From: Chitinophaga qingshengii
GTDB lineage: Bacteria > Bacteroidota > Bacteroidia > Chitinophagales > Chitinophagaceae
DNA: 64,000 nucleotides
Assembly: GCF_014529935.1 (NCBI RefSeq)
Contig: NZ_JACVFC010000001.1
Location: 682,001 to 746,000 of the forward strand
Direction of reading: 5' to 3'
In this document: positions 53,269-63,385 of the stretch, piece after piece
Layout of the letters: every line of letters starts with the position of its first letter
Numbering within the stretch: position 1 is the stretch's first letter
Notes under the pieces: model-generated
Database searches by the model: none
What the model saw: only the letters and a program-made list of their open reading frames with translations
What the model was told of the DNA's origin: nothing
Position numbers and translations under genes: made by a program

Positions 53269-54435
53269 ATGGAAGATTCCGAAAAACGGATGCAATACCT
53301 TTTTCATCGCTACCTGGATGACCAGCTTAGCATGGAAGAGTTTGAAGAATTCTGTGAACTGGCAGGAAATGGCCCGGAAGAGCTCCGGGAAGCACTCGCC
53401 AATTTATGGGAAGGAACGGCAAATGCCAGTCCATTGCTCACTGCGGCAGAATGGAATGCTGTTATGCCTTCCCTGATAGCAAACGAAGCACCAGGCAGGA
53501 AAAGAAGCAGCCGGCTTTTCAGCTGGCGGGCAGCCGCTGCCGCCGTAGTAATAACTGGTCTTGGCCTGCTTTATCTCTCTGTCAGAAAAGATGCAACTAA
53601 CGAACAACTGACCAGCAGACAACAGATTCCGGAAGATATAAAACCAGGCGGTAATAAAGCCATCCTCACCCTTGCCGACGGTACTACTATTAACCTGGAC
53701 AGCGCCGGAACCGGCAATATTGCACGCCAGGGCAACACACAGATACTAAAATCAGACAGCAACAGCCTTAGCTACCAGGCAACGCAGGGTAATACTGCTA
53801 CCGCCTATAATACACTTACCACTCCCCCCGGTGGGCAGTATACCCTCACCCTGTCGGATGGAAGCAGGGTATGGCTGAACGCTGGTTCCTCCATCCGCTT
53901 CCCTGCCACCTTTAATGGGCAGGAAAGGGAAGTGGAACTTACAGGAGAAGCCTATTTCGAAGTAGCTAAGGACGCTGCGCACATTTTTCGCGTATCCGTT
54001 AATGGTACACAGGTAGAAGTGCTGGGTACCAGTTTCAATATTATGGCATATAACAACGAAGCAGCAATAAAAACCACCTTACTGGAAGGCTCCATACGCG
54101 TGGAATATAACGGAACGCCATTACAGCTTAAACCCGGGCAGCAGGCACAGGTAAATAAACAGAAGGGGATAAAACTGATAGAAAACACCGATATACAGGA
54201 AGCCATTGCCTGGAAAAACCATCTCTTCTGGTTCAACAATGCAGATATACCATCCGTTATGCGGGAAATAGCCCGCTGGTATAATATCGACATCATTATC
54301 ACGGGAGATATCTCCTGGCATTTTACGGGTTCTATTCCACGCGAAGCCACTATTTCAGAAGTATTCGGCATCCTGCAGGAAGCAGGTAAAATCCACATCG
54401 TTACCCGCGACAGAAAAATAATTGTTTCACCTTAA
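53269..54435 (+). CDS. FecR-family anti-sigma factor (system C)
   Basis: A 388-aa anti-sigma regulator. The cytoplasmic N-terminus (QYLFHRYLDDQLSMEEFEEF) is followed by a membrane helix at about 84-102 (AAAAVVITGLGLLYLSV). The FecR domain contains PPGGQYTLTLSDGSRVWLNA and VELTGEAYFEVAKD, and the C-terminal domain has FTGSIPREATISEVFGILQ. It should restrain the system C sigma factor. The 131-base gap to susC contains a hairpin. Confidence 0.94.
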   Translation: MEDSEKRMQYLFHRYLDDQLSMEEFEEFCELAGNGPEELREALANLWEGTANASPLLTAAEWNAVMPSLIANEAPGRKRSSRLFSWRAAAAAVVITGLGLLYLSVRKDATNEQLTSRQQIPEDIKPGGNKAILTLADGTTINLDSAGTGNIARQGNTQILKSDSNSLSYQATQGNTATAYNTLTTPPGGQYTLTLSDGSRVWLNAGSSIRFPATFNGQEREVELTGEAYFEVAKDAAHIFRVSVNGTQVEVLGTSFNIMAYNNEAAIKTTLLEGSIRVEYNGTPLQLKPGQQAQVNKQKGIKLIENTDIQEAIAWKNHLFWFNNADIPSVMREIARWYNIDIIITGDISWHFTGSIPREATISEVFGILQEAGKIHIVTRDRKIIVSP

Positions 54436-54477
54436 ACTTAATAACATGCAGATCTGATTCCACGTATAAGGCATAAA

Positions 54478-54502
54478 TAAGGGGCGCGGGTACCGCCCCT
54501 TA
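54478..54502. other. Hairpin between fecR and susC of system C
   Basis: TAAGGGGCG (54478-54486) pairs with CGCCCCTTA (54494-54502) around a 7-base loop. TAATATAG follows without a T run. It occupies the same place as the hairpins in system B and may weaken readthrough from fecR into susC. Confidence 0.5.
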
Positions 54503-54566
54503 TAATATAGCCGGACAACACAGCACCTGAAAAATGATGACCTGATTATCTAACCAAAACAAATGT

Positions 54567-57500
54567 ATGTATTTGCACACGCTTTTCAAAAGCAGGGGCT
54601 TGCTATGCCTGTATATTTCCAAAATCAAACGCGTTATGAAACTGAAAAGCATCCTGTTACTGGGCCTGTGTTTGCAGGTAAGCGCCACAGCTGTAGCACA
54701 GGGAATAACAATCATCGGGAAAAACATTACGCTGGACAAGGTATTCAACAGCATCCGGCAACAAACCGGATACAATTTTGCATACTCCAATGAACTCCTG
54801 AAACTGGCCCATCCGGTAACACTTCATATCAAAGATGGCAGCCTGCAACAGGTACTGGACAGCAGTTTTACCAGTCAGCCACTAACTTATCAGATCAATA
54901 ACAACGTTATCATTGTAAAACAGATGAGTGCCCAAACCGGCAACCAGGCCACTCCTCCACAGCTTACCCGGTTCGGTAAAATAAAAGATGCCGTAAAAGG
55001 ACAGGCGCTACCCGGCGTTACCATACAGGTAAAGGGAAGTAAACATGGCACTGTAACAGATGCGGAAGGTAACTTCCAGCTAACGGCACCCGACGGCGCT
55101 ACATTGGTAATATCTTATCTCGGCTATGAAAAAACAGAGATCCCCGTACAGGGGCGCACCACCCTCGATATTGCATTACGGCCGCTCAACAGCGGCCTGA
55201 ATGAAGTAGTAGTAGTCGGATACGGCACCCAGAAAAAGCTGGCGCTTACCGGCTCTGTAGCCTCCATCAGTACAAAAGATCTGACCACTGCACCGGCTAT
55301 GAACATCTCTAATGTGCTGGCAGGGAAACTTCCCGGGTTGATAGCGGTGCAACAGTCCGGCAGGCCAGGCTATGATAATGCCACATTGCGGATACGCGGC
55401 CTGAGCACTTACGGTGATAACTCACCCGCCGTAATTGTAGACGGTGTACAGCGTACCTTCGAGCAACTGGACCCTAACGAGATCGCCAGTATTTCTATAC
55501 TGAAAGATGCCGCTGCAGCAGCCACCTATGGCGTACAGGGCGCCAACGGCGTAATATTGGTCACTACCAGAAAAGGCAGTGCCAGAAAAGCGACCGTATC
55601 CTATAACGGAGAGCTCAGCATCAACTCCTTCACACGCTTTCCAAAATTCCTGAACGGGCCTGATTATATGGAATGGTACCACAAAGCAGAAGAAGTGGAT
55701 AATGATTACCTCAAAGCCATAGGTGCCAACCAGGTGCCTTATACCTATAAAGAAGAGGATATTGCAGCGCTCCGTAACGGTACCAATACCAATCCTTTCT
55801 ATGCCAACACCGACTGGATAGGGCAATTCCTGGACAGAAAAAGCGCCAGCCAGCATCATAACCTCTCGGTAAGCGGTGGTACAGAAAAGGTAAAATACTT
55901 TTCTTCACTGGGATATCTTAAACAGGATGGGGTGATCAGGAATACATCGTTTGAGCGTTTTAATTTCCGCACCAACCTGGATTATACTTTCAGCAAACTG
56001 TTCGATGCCAATATCAACCTCGGTATACGTAAGGAGAACAGGCGTAATCCGGGGTTGCCGGCAGATAACGCCGGCTGGATGAATCCTTTCTTTCAGGCCA
56101 TCCGCGCCCTGCCTAATATGCCTGCGTACACCGACAAGGGAGTACCTGTAGCGAGTCTTTCAGAAGCCGGTATTGTAAATCCCATCGCATCTGTCGACGG
56201 GCCTTCTTATCAACGTGCGGAAACCTTCAGCATGCAGGGTAACCTGCAATTAAACCTTCACGTACCTTTTGTACCCGGGCTGGATGTAACTACGCTACTG
56301 GCGTACGACCGTTCTAATCAGCAGTCCTGGAACTGGCAACAGGCATACGACCTCATGGTAAGGATGATGGGCGGCAGCTGGTACTGGCTACCTGCCAGAT
56401 CACCAGGTTTGTTGAATAGTGGCTTGTTTCAATCGTACGACCAGGGCACACGCAGTACCTTTCAGCCTGCCATCCGCTATAGCCGGGATTTTGACGCACA
56501 CAATATAAGCGGCCTGCTGTTATATGAATACGCTCAGTATGATGGAAACGGCTTCTGGGCAGGCGCAAAGAACTTTCCACTACCCGATATCAAGGAACTG
56601 ACTTTCGGCGGAAAAGGCAGCGCTGATTTTATTTATCCCAGTGGTAGCAGCAACACTACCAAAAGGGCAGGATATGTAGGGCGACTGAATTACGGCTACC
56701 GGAACAAATACTTTGCGGAAGTGGTAAGTCGTTATGACGGCTCCATGAATTTTCCGGCCGGTAAACGCTGGGGCTTTTTCCCTGCGGCTTCCGCCGGGTG
56801 GGTAGTAAGTGAAGAACCTTTCTTCCAACGGCTGACACCATTGATAAGCTTGCTCAAAATAAAGGCTTCGGCCGGTAAACTGGGAAATGACCGCACCGGT
56901 GCATTCCAATACCTGCAGACGTTTTCGCTGAGCAACGCACCCACCGGCGTTTTTGGGAATCAGGCGGTATCTACACTTTATACAGGAGCACCGGCAAATC
57001 CCAATATCACCTGGGAAAAGGCCACTACCTATAACGTGGGGTTTGAAACCGCTATAAAAGGTGAACTGCTGGGTATTCAGGCAGAATACTTCTACAAGAT
57101 CACTACCGATATCCTGATGGGGCAAAGCGGACTTTTTCCTCCTTCTATGGGTGGCAACTATCTTTCCACTGTTAACGCCGGAAGAGTACAGAACCGCGGG
57201 GTAGATCTGCAAATAACACACGCCAATAAGATCGGCAAAAAATTCCACTATAACGTGCAGGGAAATTTCACCTGGGCAAGGAACAAGATATTGCGGATTG
57301 ATGATCCCGCTGGTATTCCCTCCTGGCAGCACCGTGTAGGACATCAGATAGATGCCAAGATAGGATATGTTGCAGAAGGGCTTTTCAAAGACTGGGACGA
57401 AGTAAAGAAATGGCCTTCTTCGCCGGTTGGCGCCACTGTACCAGGTTTTATTAAATACAAAGACCTGAACGGCGATGGCAAAATCACACCGGAAGATATG

Positions 57501-58052
57501 ACCTTCACAGGCAAAGCCAATTTACCCGAGATCATATATGGCATCAATATCGGCGCCAGTTACGGGCCACTGGACCTTTCACTCGTATTCCAGGGCGCCG
57601 GACGCTGCGACGTTGCGTTGGCGGGTACCTATGAAGGTTCTGCCGGCAATAGCTACGTACAGGATAACACCCCCTTCTCCCGTACGTTCTACGGGAATGG
57701 GAACTCTCCCTACTACCTCGTGGAAAACGCCTGGCGGCCGGATCACACGGATGCACGTTATCCCCGCCTCACTGCAGATAAAGCAGGATACCCTCAACAC
57801 AACGGCCTGGCCAGCTCCTTCTGGATAGTGGATGGATCTTATCTGCGCCTGAAATCGGCGCAACTGGGTATATCTCTCGGACCCAAGGCCCTGGCCCGGT
57901 TGAAGATACAACAGTGCCGGCTATACGTTGCAGGATTCAACCTGTTTACCATGGATCATCTGAAATACCTCGACCCTGAAATGCCCAATGTGAATAACGG
58001 CTTTTATCCACAACAACGGATGACGACACTCGGTACCAACATCACTTTTTAA
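54567..58052 (+). CDS. SusC/RagA-family TonB-linked outer membrane protein with STN domain (system C)
   Basis: An 1161-aa importer. The N-terminus is either 54567 or, 23 codons later, ATG 54636, which begins a compact signal peptide (MKLKSILLLGLCLQVSA). An STN domain (about 48-115; ITIIGKNITLDKVFNSI), a carboxypeptidase-like domain (about 137-210), a plug with NEVVVVGYGTQKKLALTGSV and SILKDAAAAATYGVQGANG, and the barrel follow, ending in MTTLGTNITF. SusD starts 3 bases after its stop. The STN domain again fits the sigma/FecR pair upstream. Confidence 0.95.
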   Translation: MYLHTLFKSRGLLCLYISKIKRVMKLKSILLLGLCLQVSATAVAQGITIIGKNITLDKVFNSIRQQTGYNFAYSNELLKLAHPVTLHIKDGSLQQVLDSSFTSQPLTYQINNNVIIVKQMSAQTGNQATPPQLTRFGKIKDAVKGQALPGVTIQVKGSKHGTVTDAEGNFQLTAPDGATLVISYLGYEKTEIPVQGRTTLDIALRPLNSGLNEVVVVGYGTQKKLALTGSVASISTKDLTTAPAMNISNVLAGKLPGLIAVQQSGRPGYDNATLRIRGLSTYGDNSPAVIVDGVQRTFEQLDPNEIASISILKDAAAAATYGVQGANGVILVTTRKGSARKATVSYNGELSINSFTRFPKFLNGPDYMEWYHKAEEVDNDYLKAIGANQVPYTYKEEDIAALRNGTNTNPFYANTDWIGQFLDRKSASQHHNLSVSGGTEKVKYFSSLGYLKQDGVIRNTSFERFNFRTNLDYTFSKLFDANINLGIRKENRRNPGLPADNAGWMNPFFQAIRALPNMPAYTDKGVPVASLSEAGIVNPIASVDGPSYQRAETFSMQGNLQLNLHVPFVPGLDVTTLLAYDRSNQQSWNWQQAYDLMVRMMGGSWYWLPARSPGLLNSGLFQSYDQGTRSTFQPAIRYSRDFDAHNISGLLLYEYAQYDGNGFWAGAKNFPLPDIKELTFGGKGSADFIYPSGSSNTTKRAGYVGRLNYGYRNKYFAEVVSRYDGSMNFPAGKRWGFFPAASAGWVVSEEPFFQRLTPLISLLKIKASAGKLGNDRTGAFQYLQTFSLSNAPTGVFGNQAVSTLYTGAPANPNITWEKATTYNVGFETAIKGELLGIQAEYFYKITTDILMGQSGLFPPSMGGNYLSTVNAGRVQNRGVDLQITHANKIGKKFHYNVQGNFTWARNKILRIDDPAGIPSWQHRVGHQIDAKIGYVAEGLFKDWDEVKKWPSSPVGATVPGFIKYKDLNGDGKITPEDMTFTGKANLPEIIYGINIGASYGPLDLSLVFQGAGRCDVALAGTYEGSAGNSYVQDNTPFSRTFYGNGNSPYYLVENAWRPDHTDARYPRLTADKAGYPQHNGLASSFWIVDGSYLRLKSAQLGISLGPKALARLKIQQCRLYVAGFNLFTMDHLKYLDPEMPNVNNGFYPQQRMTTLGTNITF

Positions 58053-58055
58053 TTC

Positions 58056-59756
58056 ATGCTTCAAACTATGCGAAGGAAAATATTTTTTGCCATCGCGGGC
58101 TTCGTGCTATTGACACTATACACCGGCTGCAAGCTGGATGTAGTGCCACAAGACCGCTATACGGATGCGTTGATATGGAAGAATCCGGAAAACATTGATC
58201 GTTACATTGAAGATCAATACCAGGTATTCAAAACTTTTGCCTTTGGCAGATTTCCCATCGGCTATAACAATGCTACGGATGCACTTACAGACATCATGAA
58301 ATTCACTTCCGACCTCCCGGGTAACGGCACTGTAAATCGCCTGGCATTTGAACCCGGCAGTGTAAACCCTTCCAGTCCGGGCCTCGACTATTGGTCTGCC
58401 GGGTATACACAGATCAGGCGTATTAACGAGTTCCTCTCGGGGCTGCAACAGTACGCCACAGTGGACGACACCAAACGCCGGACCTTCGAAGCAGAAGCCC
58501 GTTTTATCAGGGGGTATGTTTATTTCTGGCTGGTAAAATTGCATGGAAGCGTAATACTGTTAGATAAACCCGCCACCAGCAAGGAGAATAGCCGCTCTTC
58601 AGAAGACGAGTGCTGGAACTTTATTGCCACCGATTTTGCTTTTGCTGCGGAACATTTACCAGTGAAACGCGACGATGGCCAACAGGGAAGAGTAACAAAT
58701 GCGGCGGCTTATGGCATGCTGGCCAAAACCTGGTTATATGCAGCATCCATAGCCGAATATGATAAAAAACAATTCAACAAGGATGCACTCACCGGTGTGC
58801 CCGCAGCAAAAAAGGATAGCTACTACCGGAATGCCGTGCAGGCCGCTGCTGCGGTAATAAAGCTGGCAGAAGGTGGCGCCTGCGGACTGGAAGACGACTA
58901 TGCCCAACTGTTTTCCAGTCGCAACAGCAAAGAATCATTGCTAACAATCAACTATCTGCGCCCTTCGGTAGTACACGACTTCGACAGGGATTTTTGCCCG
59001 CCTGCCGACGTGCCGGGAGCTGCGGTAGCCGGTGTACCCACCGCCGAATTAGCAGATGAATTTGAAATGGCAGACGGCCACCCGTTTTCATGGAGTGATC
59101 CTGCAATGGCAGCCAACCCGTATGCCGGCCGGGAACCACGGTTTGCAGCCACCATTCTTTATAACGGTGCGCAATGGAAGGGCAGAACACTCAATACCAC
59201 CACTGCCGATACACGCGAAGGGTTTGTAGAATATAAAAGTGTTCCGGAACCCAAACGAACAGTTACCGGCTATTATCTGCGTAAAATGCTGGACGCAGCC
59301 AACACCAACATCTTTGACAATAAAAGTGATCAGCCCTGGATGGTGATGCGTTATGCAGAAGTACTACTCATACATGCCGAAGCAACCACGAAAACCGGCG
59401 ACCTGGGAAGTGCCCGCAACTCCCTGAACCAATTACGCAACCGGGTAAAATTACCTCCTGTTACTGCTACCAATGAAGCACAGCTGATGAATGCTATTGA
59501 ACACGAACGTAAAGTAGAACTGGCTTTCGAAGGAGAACGCTACTGGGATCTGCGCCGCTGGAGAAAAGCACATATTGTACTAAATAATGTACGCTTTCAT
59601 GGGCATAAAATCTCACCGGATGGCAACGGACTGCGATATGAAACGGTAGACTGTGACAAGCAAAACCGGTTCTTTCCCACCACATTCTATTACATGCCTA
59701 TCCCTTTGCAGGAAATTGTCAATAATACATCGATAGAACAGATACAAGGCTGGTAG
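58056..59756 (+). CDS. SusD/RagB-family nutrient-binding lipoprotein (system C)
   Basis: A 566-aa surface lipoprotein with lipobox YTGCKL (Cys25), longer than the SusD proteins of systems A and B. The N-terminal helical region has EAEARFIRGYVYFWLVKLHG. The C-terminal region has MRYAEVLLIHAEATTKTG, LNQLRNRVKLPP and EHERKVELAFEGERYWDLRR. It should form the lid of the system C importer. It is followed after 36 bases by the TIM-barrel lipoprotein gene. Confidence 0.94.
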   Translation: MLQTMRRKIFFAIAGFVLLTLYTGCKLDVVPQDRYTDALIWKNPENIDRYIEDQYQVFKTFAFGRFPIGYNNATDALTDIMKFTSDLPGNGTVNRLAFEPGSVNPSSPGLDYWSAGYTQIRRINEFLSGLQQYATVDDTKRRTFEAEARFIRGYVYFWLVKLHGSVILLDKPATSKENSRSSEDECWNFIATDFAFAAEHLPVKRDDGQQGRVTNAAAYGMLAKTWLYAASIAEYDKKQFNKDALTGVPAAKKDSYYRNAVQAAAAVIKLAEGGACGLEDDYAQLFSSRNSKESLLTINYLRPSVVHDFDRDFCPPADVPGAAVAGVPTAELADEFEMADGHPFSWSDPAMAANPYAGREPRFAATILYNGAQWKGRTLNTTTADTREGFVEYKSVPEPKRTVTGYYLRKMLDAANTNIFDNKSDQPWMVMRYAEVLLIHAEATTKTGDLGSARNSLNQLRNRVKLPPVTATNEAQLMNAIEHERKVELAFEGERYWDLRRWRKAHIVLNNVRFHGHKISPDGNGLRYETVDCDKQNRFFPTTFYYMPIPLQEIVNNTSIEQIQGW

Positions 59757-59792
59757 CTATTTCATCAATCAAAAATATTAAAAATCGTCGTT

Positions 59793-61550
59793 ATGAAAAT
59801 TGCTTCTCTATTGCTAATACAATTATGCACCATTCTTACATTTAACGCGTGCGAAAAGCCGGATGCTATACCATCCGGCGCTGCCAATCAGCTTTCAGAT
59901 ATCTGGATTTCCATTCCGAACAAGGGGGCTGCAGAAACAAAGTACAATGGCATCTTCAACGAAACAGGCGATACCATCTTTTTTAAACTCCCTGCAGAAT
60001 TTCCGGCAGGATCCGGCACCAAACCGGATCTGACACAGCTGATGATAAGGGCCAACATTCCGGTGAATGCCCGCGTAAACCCATCGCTTTCCGGCCCACA
60101 GGATCTCAGCAAGCCACTTCAACTGAGTGTGACTGCTGGCAACGGCACTACACGTAATGTAGTACTGGCAGTGGCGCAAACACAAACAACTACACCAGCT
60201 GCAGATCTCCGCTGCAACGCACTTCATGGCCGCGCTGCCAAAATAGACCCTTCTTATTCCTACTACAAGAACCGGTCGGCCGAAAGCATTGCTGATGAAT
60301 TGTCGCTGGCTGGCTACAAAGCCGTGCATTATATGGTGGTGAATGAATTGGATGTACGAGCCGATCTGGTAGATGCACTGCATCAAAAGGGCATAGCAGT
60401 TTGGCTGATGGTATTTGCAAACGGCACCTATTCGGCATGGGGATTTCCGGCAGGCTGGGAAAACTGGAAGATGGGCGTACTGAATCCGGGTACCGTGGCA
60501 GCTGGATTTACTTACTTCTCTCCTTTTAGCAGCTCCTACGTCAGCTGGAAAAAACAGACCCTGGCGTCAATCGTTTCTACCATTCCCTTTGATGGCGTCG
60601 AATTGTTTGAAGCCTTCTTTCCGGAATTTGCATGGAATGGCATTGCCAACAGTCACTATGGCGATATAGGCCCGAATGCACAGGCAGCCTTCCAGCAAAA
60701 ATACAATCTGCCTATACCCAACTTCACCAATTCCTCCGATCCTAACTATTATCAAACCAACAGCACCCTGTACAACAAATGGATGCAGTTCAGGGTTGAC
60801 GGACTAAAAGATATGCACAACGAGATATTCAACGGCGCCAATGGAATCCGTTCTGTGCGTCCGGATATCCTGGTGGGCGCCTGGGCACTCGGCATCAACT
60901 GGGGCGGCGCAGTGCCTTTGCTGCGGGAGCTGCAAGGGCAGGATGTAGCCTCCATTATTCAGGCCATCAATCCGGATATTTATTTCCTGGAAACACATTG
61001 GCCCGATTGGACAAAAGCAAATCTTCAGCCGGACTATATACAAACCTATCAGCCGGTTGTAGATGCCATACGTGCTGCCGCGCCTCTGATACCTGTTGGG
61101 ATACAAACAGACTATGGTTCGCAACGGCAGATGATTCGCTCCAAAGCCTGGATGGATCAGTTCGACATTGCAGCAGTGCAAAAGGGATACTCCTCCTATA
61201 TGGGCTACGAATACCATATCGGAGGTAATATGTACCAGGTAAAACCCGGTCCGTTGAAAGCTGTGCGTCAAAGCAACACTTCCATAATAATCTCGTTCAA
61301 CAAAAGGATAGATTCCACTACGGCGACTAACGCTTCCAATTATGTGTTCCGTCAGAATGGGGCCAGCCTGTCGATTCAACCGACTGCTATTTCGGTAGAT
61401 GGCAACCGCGTTATACTGCAGGCAGGTAATTTCCCAACCGGTTCATTCCAGGTGGCAGTAAGTAATATACAGGATACGCCACCATTGTGGTTATTCACTG
61501 ATTTTCCGGCCAACGTAGTGGTTCCTCAAAGTGAGGTAACGGTACCCTAA
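59793..61550 (+). CDS. Secreted TIM-barrel lipoprotein, putative glycoside hydrolase-like (system C)
   Basis: A 585-aa lipoprotein with lipobox FNACEK (Cys20). Residues about 30-140 form a beta-rich domain of the type that precedes catalytic domains in SusCD operons. From about 145 the sequence reads as a (beta/alpha)8 barrel: YKAVHYMVVNELDVRADL, GIAVWLMVFANGT, FDGVELFEAFFPEFAW, RPDILVGAWALGINWGG, PDIYFLETHWPDW and VGIQTDYGSQ. A short Ig-like domain closes the protein. Acidic residues in VELFEAFFPE and FLETHWPDW are candidates for catalysis. I cannot assign a CAZy family. It is the only enzyme-like gene of system C and should define its substrate. Confidence 0.8.
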   Translation: MKIASLLLIQLCTILTFNACEKPDAIPSGAANQLSDIWISIPNKGAAETKYNGIFNETGDTIFFKLPAEFPAGSGTKPDLTQLMIRANIPVNARVNPSLSGPQDLSKPLQLSVTAGNGTTRNVVLAVAQTQTTTPAADLRCNALHGRAAKIDPSYSYYKNRSAESIADELSLAGYKAVHYMVVNELDVRADLVDALHQKGIAVWLMVFANGTYSAWGFPAGWENWKMGVLNPGTVAAGFTYFSPFSSSYVSWKKQTLASIVSTIPFDGVELFEAFFPEFAWNGIANSHYGDIGPNAQAAFQQKYNLPIPNFTNSSDPNYYQTNSTLYNKWMQFRVDGLKDMHNEIFNGANGIRSVRPDILVGAWALGINWGGAVPLLRELQGQDVASIIQAINPDIYFLETHWPDWTKANLQPDYIQTYQPVVDAIRAAAPLIPVGIQTDYGSQRQMIRSKAWMDQFDIAAVQKGYSSYMGYEYHIGGNMYQVKPGPLKAVRQSNTSIIISFNKRIDSTTATNASNYVFRQNGASLSIQPTAISVDGNRVILQAGNFPTGSFQVAVSNIQDTPPLWLFTDFPANVVVPQSEVTVP

Positions 61551-61554
61551 AACT

Positions 61555-61584
61555 AAAAGAGCAGCTGTCGCCAGCTGCTCTTTT
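61555..61584 (+). terminator. Intrinsic terminator of SusCD system C
   Basis: AAAAGAGCAGCTG (61555-61567) pairs perfectly with CAGCTGCTCTTTT (61572-61584) around a 4-base loop. The stem's own T4 is followed by CTTATC. It begins 5 bases after the stop of the TIM-barrel gene and could also act on the minus strand. Confidence 0.8.
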
Positions 61585-61665
61585 CTTATCGCCTTTTCTA
61601 TTCTACCTTCTACAAACTTTTGAAGAAACATTACTTTTGGCAATTAAAGCAGGAAGGCAAGTCTT

Positions 61666-62565
61666 TTATAATAAACTAAGAACATGCTCGCTAAACAGTT
61701 TCCGGAGCAGCTTCTTGTCATATATGCCGAAATTATCATTGTGGTCTACTATGTGCCTGCAAACCGTCACACAGCGAGCGACTTCTCTTCGGGAGAAGGA
61801 AGCAGCATCTCCTTTAAGTAATTTCAGATACACCTTCTGTTCTACGGGTGTCAACCGGATTTGCAGCCTTTCCAACTGGGTCAGCCTGATCATATCTGCA
61901 TATTTTACTTGCTCTTTGTGTTTGGCAGATGATATCTGATTTGGATGTACCCGGTATTGCATCAGTCTTTCGCCAATATTTAAAACCTGAAACCGGCTAA
62001 TACAACTGCTGACAAGCGCAAAATCCGCTGCATACCTGTACTTCTCATTATAGAAAAGGTCATGTTTCAGTATAGCGCTTCTGCGAAACATCAGTGACGG
62101 ATGAATAGTGTAATTGTTTATGAGAAAATAAACCGCCATTTCAGCACTGGTAGCACCCGGATAATTGATCCATCCGATTTTTGCATTGTTTTCATCTATA
62201 TAGGTACCCTGGGTACCTATACAGCCGGTATTCAAATGACGGTCGAGATACCGAACCTGTGTCATTAGCCGGTCGCTCTCGGAGATATCGTCTGCATCCA
62301 TCACTGCTATATATTTTCCAGTGGCCATACGCATTCCGATGTTTCTGGCAGGATAGTTCCCTTTATTGGCAGGCAATGACACATATTTTATCCGGGAGTC
62401 GTCATATGTGCGAATAATATTCCCGGTATTGTCTGAAGAGCCATCGTTGATAATAATCAGCTCCAGTTCTTGATAGGACTGTGATAGGACACTATCTATC
62501 GCCATGGAAATGTAACGTTCCATGTTATAGCATGGCATCACCACAGATACTAACTTGTTTTTCAT
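61666..62565 (-). CDS. Family 2 glycosyltransferase
   Basis: A 299-aa GT-A-fold glycosyltransferase. The nucleotide-sugar binding start is VSVVMPCYNMERYISMAIDS and IIINDGSSDNT, and the DxD-type motif is M-D90-A-D92-D93. NKGNYPARNIGMRMATGKYI is the usual second block. The C-terminal third is basic and helical with no membrane segment. It would transfer a sugar to a surface polysaccharide or lipid acceptor, unknown here. It is a single gene on the minus strand, 115 bases downstream of the LytTR regulator. Confidence 0.9.
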   Translation of the reverse strand: MKNKLVSVVMPCYNMERYISMAIDSVLSQSYQELELIIINDGSSDNTGNIIRTYDDSRIKYVSLPANKGNYPARNIGMRMATGKYIAVMDADDISESDRLMTQVRYLDRHLNTGCIGTQGTYIDENNAKIGWINYPGATSAEMAVYFLINNYTIHPSLMFRRSAILKHDLFYNEKYRYAADFALVSSCISRFQVLNIGERLMQYRVHPNQISSAKHKEQVKYADMIRLTQLERLQIRLTPVEQKVYLKLLKGDAASFSRREVARCVTVCRHIVDHNDNFGIYDKKLLRKLFSEHVLSLL

Positions 62566-62680
62566 TGTTTTTATTTTTACAACGGCCGTTCAGGAGGCTA
62601 ATTCTTTTTAAACGGCCCGTTCTTCAATCTGGGCTACCAGGCAGGAATACAGGGCAAATTGGCGGGAGGGCACAGAAAAA

Positions 62681-63385
62681 TCATGACGTTGATTTACCAT
62701 CTTTAAATCCCAGGAGAGCGTAAAAGGCACTACGGTATGTTTCACTGACCGGCAACAATCTTTCACGGATCATCACATGGCCACGCTCAATGAACGCTAC
62801 TTTATCGACGGCTATCATAAATGACTTGTGTATTCTGCATAGTTTTTCACGGGCAACAATTGATTCCAGTTCATTGAAAGTCTGTAAGGTAAGTATCTTC
62901 TCTTTTTCCGTATATACACAGCGGTAATCTCTCATTCCTTCTATGTATAAAACATCGTTGTAAAAAATCCTGATATTACGGTACCCAGCCTGTATGAAAA
63001 AAAAGTCTCTTGACTCTGGTTGTCTGGCCTGAGCCTGTTCATGTATTCTTTCCACCGTTTTCAGAAAACGGGAAAAATCAAATGGCTTCAACAGATAATC
63101 TGCCACATTCAGCTCATATCCTTTTAGTGCATATTGTTCATAAGCCGTAGTGATAACAGTATAGGGTATATTTTTCAGGGAGGCGATCAGCTCAAGCCCA
63201 TTCAGTCCTTCCATTTCTATATCAACGAATGCCAGGGTAACAGGATGCTCTTTCAGGTACAGGAAAGCTTCCATACTGCTATAAAACTCCCCTACCAGGT
63301 TCAGGTAGGGAACCTTTTGAATAAAACCGGCTGTTTTTTTCAATGCCAGGGGTTCATCTTCTATAATAATGCAATCTATCAGCAT
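62681..63385 (-). CDS. LytTR-family response regulator
   Basis: A 234-aa response regulator. The receiver has acidic residues in IIIEDEP, phospho-acceptor Asp55 (LAFVDIEMEG) and conserved Lys in LLKPFDF. The LytTR DNA-binding domain (about 130-230) includes FFIQAGYRNIRI, VLYIEGMRDYRCVY and LCRIHKSFMIAVDKV. It is adjacent to the kinase gene upstream with no gap (stop of the kinase at 63386), so the two form a coupled pair. Its targets are not evident; the glycosyltransferase is the nearest downstream gene. Confidence 0.92.
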   Translation of the reverse strand: MLIDCIIIEDEPLALKKTAGFIQKVPYLNLVGEFYSSMEAFLYLKEHPVTLAFVDIEMEGLNGLELIASLKNIPYTVITTAYEQYALKGYELNVADYLLKPFDFSRFLKTVERIHEQAQARQPESRDFFFIQAGYRNIRIFYNDVLYIEGMRDYRCVYTEKEKILTLQTFNELESIVAREKLCRIHKSFMIAVDKVAFIERGHVMIRERLLPVSETYRSAFYALLGFKDGKSTS

